Position numbers and translations under genes: made by a program. DNA of 64,000 nucleotides from CP2-2F sp034436355. Lineage in GTDB: Bacteria > Chloroflexota > Anaerolineae > Aggregatilineales > UBA2796. Location: contig DAOTVQ010000020.1 in assembly GCA_034436355.1 (NCBI GenBank), positions 1 through 64,000 on the forward strand, given 5' to 3'. The notes under the pieces were generated by a model. That model saw nothing but the letters and a program-made list of their open reading frames with translations, was not told where the DNA came from and did not search any database. Below are positions 62,336 through 64,000 of this stretch, in pieces (position 1 is the stretch's first letter; every line of letters starts with the position of its first letter).

Positions 62336-63403
62336 CTACTGTGGGCGCAAAAAGCCCAGATCGCGCGCTTGCACCAACGCTACCCATGCCACATCGCTTT
62401 CGGCGGGCATGTCCGCACTGACCATCAGCACAGGCACACCGTTGATTTGCTGCACATCTATGCTGAATTGCCAGCCTTCAAAAAGCGGGCGTTCAGGTTG
62501 GTCGGGACTGATGTAGCTGCCCAAGCGCGCCACCAACACGCTGCCCGCTTGTGCTGCCGTATTGGCATCCGCATAGACGAGCGCAATCGTCAGAGCGCGT
62601 GTGCTGCCGCTGCGATAGTAGCCAATGCCGCCTGCCTGATAGGCGGGTAAGCCATTCGGTGCGCTTGGCGTGCTGCCAATCAGGTTGGCAGCGGCGTAAG
62701 CGCCATCAAACAGCACAGCAGACAGCAGGCTGCCAGGTGCGTCAAGGGCAGCACTCAGCGCACCATAAATAGGATCGTCGGCAAGGCTAGGCGTTGGTGA
62801 AAGGGCGGGCGCAAGGGCAGCCGTGGAGGCAGCCGCGATGATCCGATTGGCTGAGAGCGCGATCCGATTCAGCTTATCGGCGGCAAGGCTGCCAACACTG
62901 CCACTTGGTGAACTATTATCGTTGCCGATGGCGAAGATGAGGCTGCCATTCACGTCTTGCGTCTGATAGCCAAGCTGCTGCAAGGCAGCCGTGATGCTCG
63001 CTACATCGAAGCTGCCTTCAAGAATCGCTACCTGATTAGGCGCACTGCCAACAGTCAGCTCTTGCTCAATGGCAAAGCTGTTGATGCCAAAGGTTGCCAG
63101 CCATTCTGGTGCCCGCGCCAAGCCGCTATACTGTGAATAGTAGACCAGCCGCCCAATCTCCGAGAGGTAGGTGGCACGCTGCGTCAGCGGCAGGCGGTCT
63201 ACATCTTCACGGCTGCTCACCGTCGCATTTAGGGTGCGTTCGAGCGCGCCAAGCGAACCAAACCAGATCACAGTGCGCGCTGCCGCCGTGTTTGGGATTT
63301 GGCGCAGCAGGCGGCTTAGCACACCATTCTGCGCGTGGGCAGGTGCGCTCAGCGCAGCGCACAGCACGCCGATCAGCATTAAGAAAACACCACGTTTCAT
63401 CAT
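62336..63403 (-). CDS. Secreted protein of unknown function
   Basis: The 355-residue protein has a signal peptide (MKRGVFLMLIGVLCAALSAP ending near AHAQ). The mature part has alternating strand and helix segments such as VIWFGSLGALERTL, AIEQELTVGSAPNQVAILEG and, near the end, WQFSIDVQQINGVPVLMVS. No enzyme motif or anchor is visible. It sits 15 bases upstream of the zinc-ribbon gene and 23 bases downstream of the LysM gene, so all three are probably one operon for the cell envelope. Confidence 0.7.
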   Translation of the reverse strand: MMKRGVFLMLIGVLCAALSAPAHAQNGVLSRLLRQIPNTAAARTVIWFGSLGALERTLNATVSSREDVDRLPLTQRATYLSEIGRLVYYSQYSGLARAPEWLATFGINSFAIEQELTVGSAPNQVAILEGSFDVASITAALQQLGYQTQDVNGSLIFAIGNDNSSPSGSVGSLAADKLNRIALSANRIIAAASTAALAPALSPTPSLADDPIYGALSAALDAPGSLLSAVLFDGAYAAANLIGSTPSAPNGLPAYQAGGIGYYRSGSTRALTIALVYADANTAAQAGSVLVARLGSYISPDQPERPLFEGWQFSIDVQQINGVPVLMVSADMPAESDVAWVALVQARDLGFLRPQ

Positions 63404-63426
63404 CCTGGTTGCCTCACATCATCATC

Positions 63427-64000
63427 CTAAGGAGTCGGCGTTGGCACAAGTGCTTCAAGCGGTGTGCCTGACGGCGGCGCACCTTCGCGCAGGCTGTAAC
63501 GCGCCTGCACATTGCCATCTGCATCCAAAATCACTGCCACTTGAGAAGGATCATCCCAAATGGCGCGTGGTAAGCCCCAGAAAAGCGCTAGGGGTGTGGA
63601 GTCGCCGCCGCGTGTGTAGATGACGACGCGCCGCCCTTCAAACATTTGGTAGTCCGGGAAAGTGTAGGTGTTGCCCTTGCTATCGCTGAGCGTCCAGCCG
63701 CCAATTTCCACCACGCTGCCGCTGATGTTGCGGATTTCAATCCCTTCTTGGGTGATATCGCCGGCGCTGATGATCTGTGTGATTTCGATCTTAAGCTGAT
63801 CGGCGGCAAGGGTTGGCACGGCGGTCGAGGTAGAGGGCGGCGTTGCCGTTTGGGTAGGGCTGGCAGGTGGCGTGGGCGTATCAGTTGCCAAGCCACAGCC
63901 ACCCAGCGGAATAACCAAGACCTGCCCAATTTGCAGGCGCGTCAGGTCTGCATCGCGCAGGTTGTTGGCGCGCATCAGGTCTGCCAGCGAAACACCAAAG
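63427..64000 (-). CDS. LysM plus lamin-tail domain protein, cut by the window edge
   Basis: The frame stays open to the right edge, so the N-terminus is missing. The visible part starts within a LysM domain (GVSLADLMRANNLRDADL, IGQVLVIPLGG). It continues with a Thr/Pro-rich linker (TDTPTPPASPTQTATPPS). A lamin-tail domain follows (IEITQIISAGDITQEGIEI, VVEIGGWTLSD, YTFPDYQMFEGRRVVIY). LysM binds peptidoglycan or similar glycans. Lamin-tail domains in bacteria occur in secreted and surface proteins. It probably begins outside the window with a signal peptide and more LysM. Confidence 0.85.
   Translation of the reverse strand, partial: FGVSLADLMRANNLRDADLTRLQIGQVLVIPLGGCGLATDTPTPPASPTQTATPPSTSTAVPTLAADQLKIEITQIISAGDITQEGIEIRNISGSVVEIGGWTLSDSKGNTYTFPDYQMFEGRRVVIYTRGGDSTPLALFWGLPRAIWDDPSQVAVILDADGNVQARYSLREGAPPSGTPLEALVPTPTP

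Overview
This window reads as GC-rich bacterial chromosome, densely packed, with most genes on the minus strand. A member of the Chloroflexota (Anaerolineae-like) is my best guess. The reasons are the gene mix: giant secreted PPC-repeat proteins, a LysM plus lamin-tail protein, DUF2723 and GT39 membrane glycosyltransferases, ROK-regulated sugar ABC operons, a fused SdhC-SdhD anchor, and CHAT and TPR proteins. This is inference; there is no rRNA or other taxonomic marker here. I found no rRNA, tRNA, insertion sequence or prophage.

Layout. 1-91 is the trailing edge of a CRISPR array that continues off the left side. 178-10790 is a ten-gene minus-strand carbohydrate unit: a ROK repressor with its own sigma70-type promoter and a XylR-like operator, a solute-binding protein, two permeases, two different MalK-like ATPases, two sugar-isomerase TIM barrels, a small membrane protein and a Gfo/Idh/MocA dehydrogenase. 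10805-18208 encodes a secreted protein of about 2,467 residues made of some 21 PPC-like repeats. 18359-23819 holds rimO, a STAS-like protein, a CoxE-like VWA protein, an isoprenylcysteine methyltransferase-like protein, a tiny membrane ORF and a GT4 glycosyltransferase. 23897-27573 is the succinate dehydrogenase operon. 27811-29704 holds a zinc-ribbon protein and a GNAT-TPR pair.

The most unusual region is 29866-37274, a plus-strand run of four tightly coupled genes: a coiled-coil/beta-rich protein, a CHAT (caspase-like) protease with an intact His/Cys pair, a compact TIR-like plus TPR protein whose C-terminus resembles the cytoplasmic domain of the type III export protein FlhA/SctV, and a second protein with the same FlhA_C-like domain. 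None of them carries the FlhA membrane domain and no export apparatus is nearby. I propose this as a candidate undescribed signalling, quality-control or defence system.

37345-51172 is mostly housekeeping: a CrtI/CrtD-type oxidoreductase, an RluD-type pseudouridine synthase, manA, secA, two membrane glycosyltransferases, a NERD-like protein, and a MurF-Alr fusion in which the MurF half has lost its P-loop lysine. 51200-52828 is a DNA methyltransferase fused to a PD-(D/E)XK nuclease domain. 52951-56689 encodes a pair of half-size ABC exporters. 56790-59424 encodes a two-component system. 59425-59872 is a non-coding stretch with signs of folded RNA before a 78-residue protein. 60188-64000 holds a second solute-binding protein without permeases and a three-gene envelope cluster that runs off the right edge.
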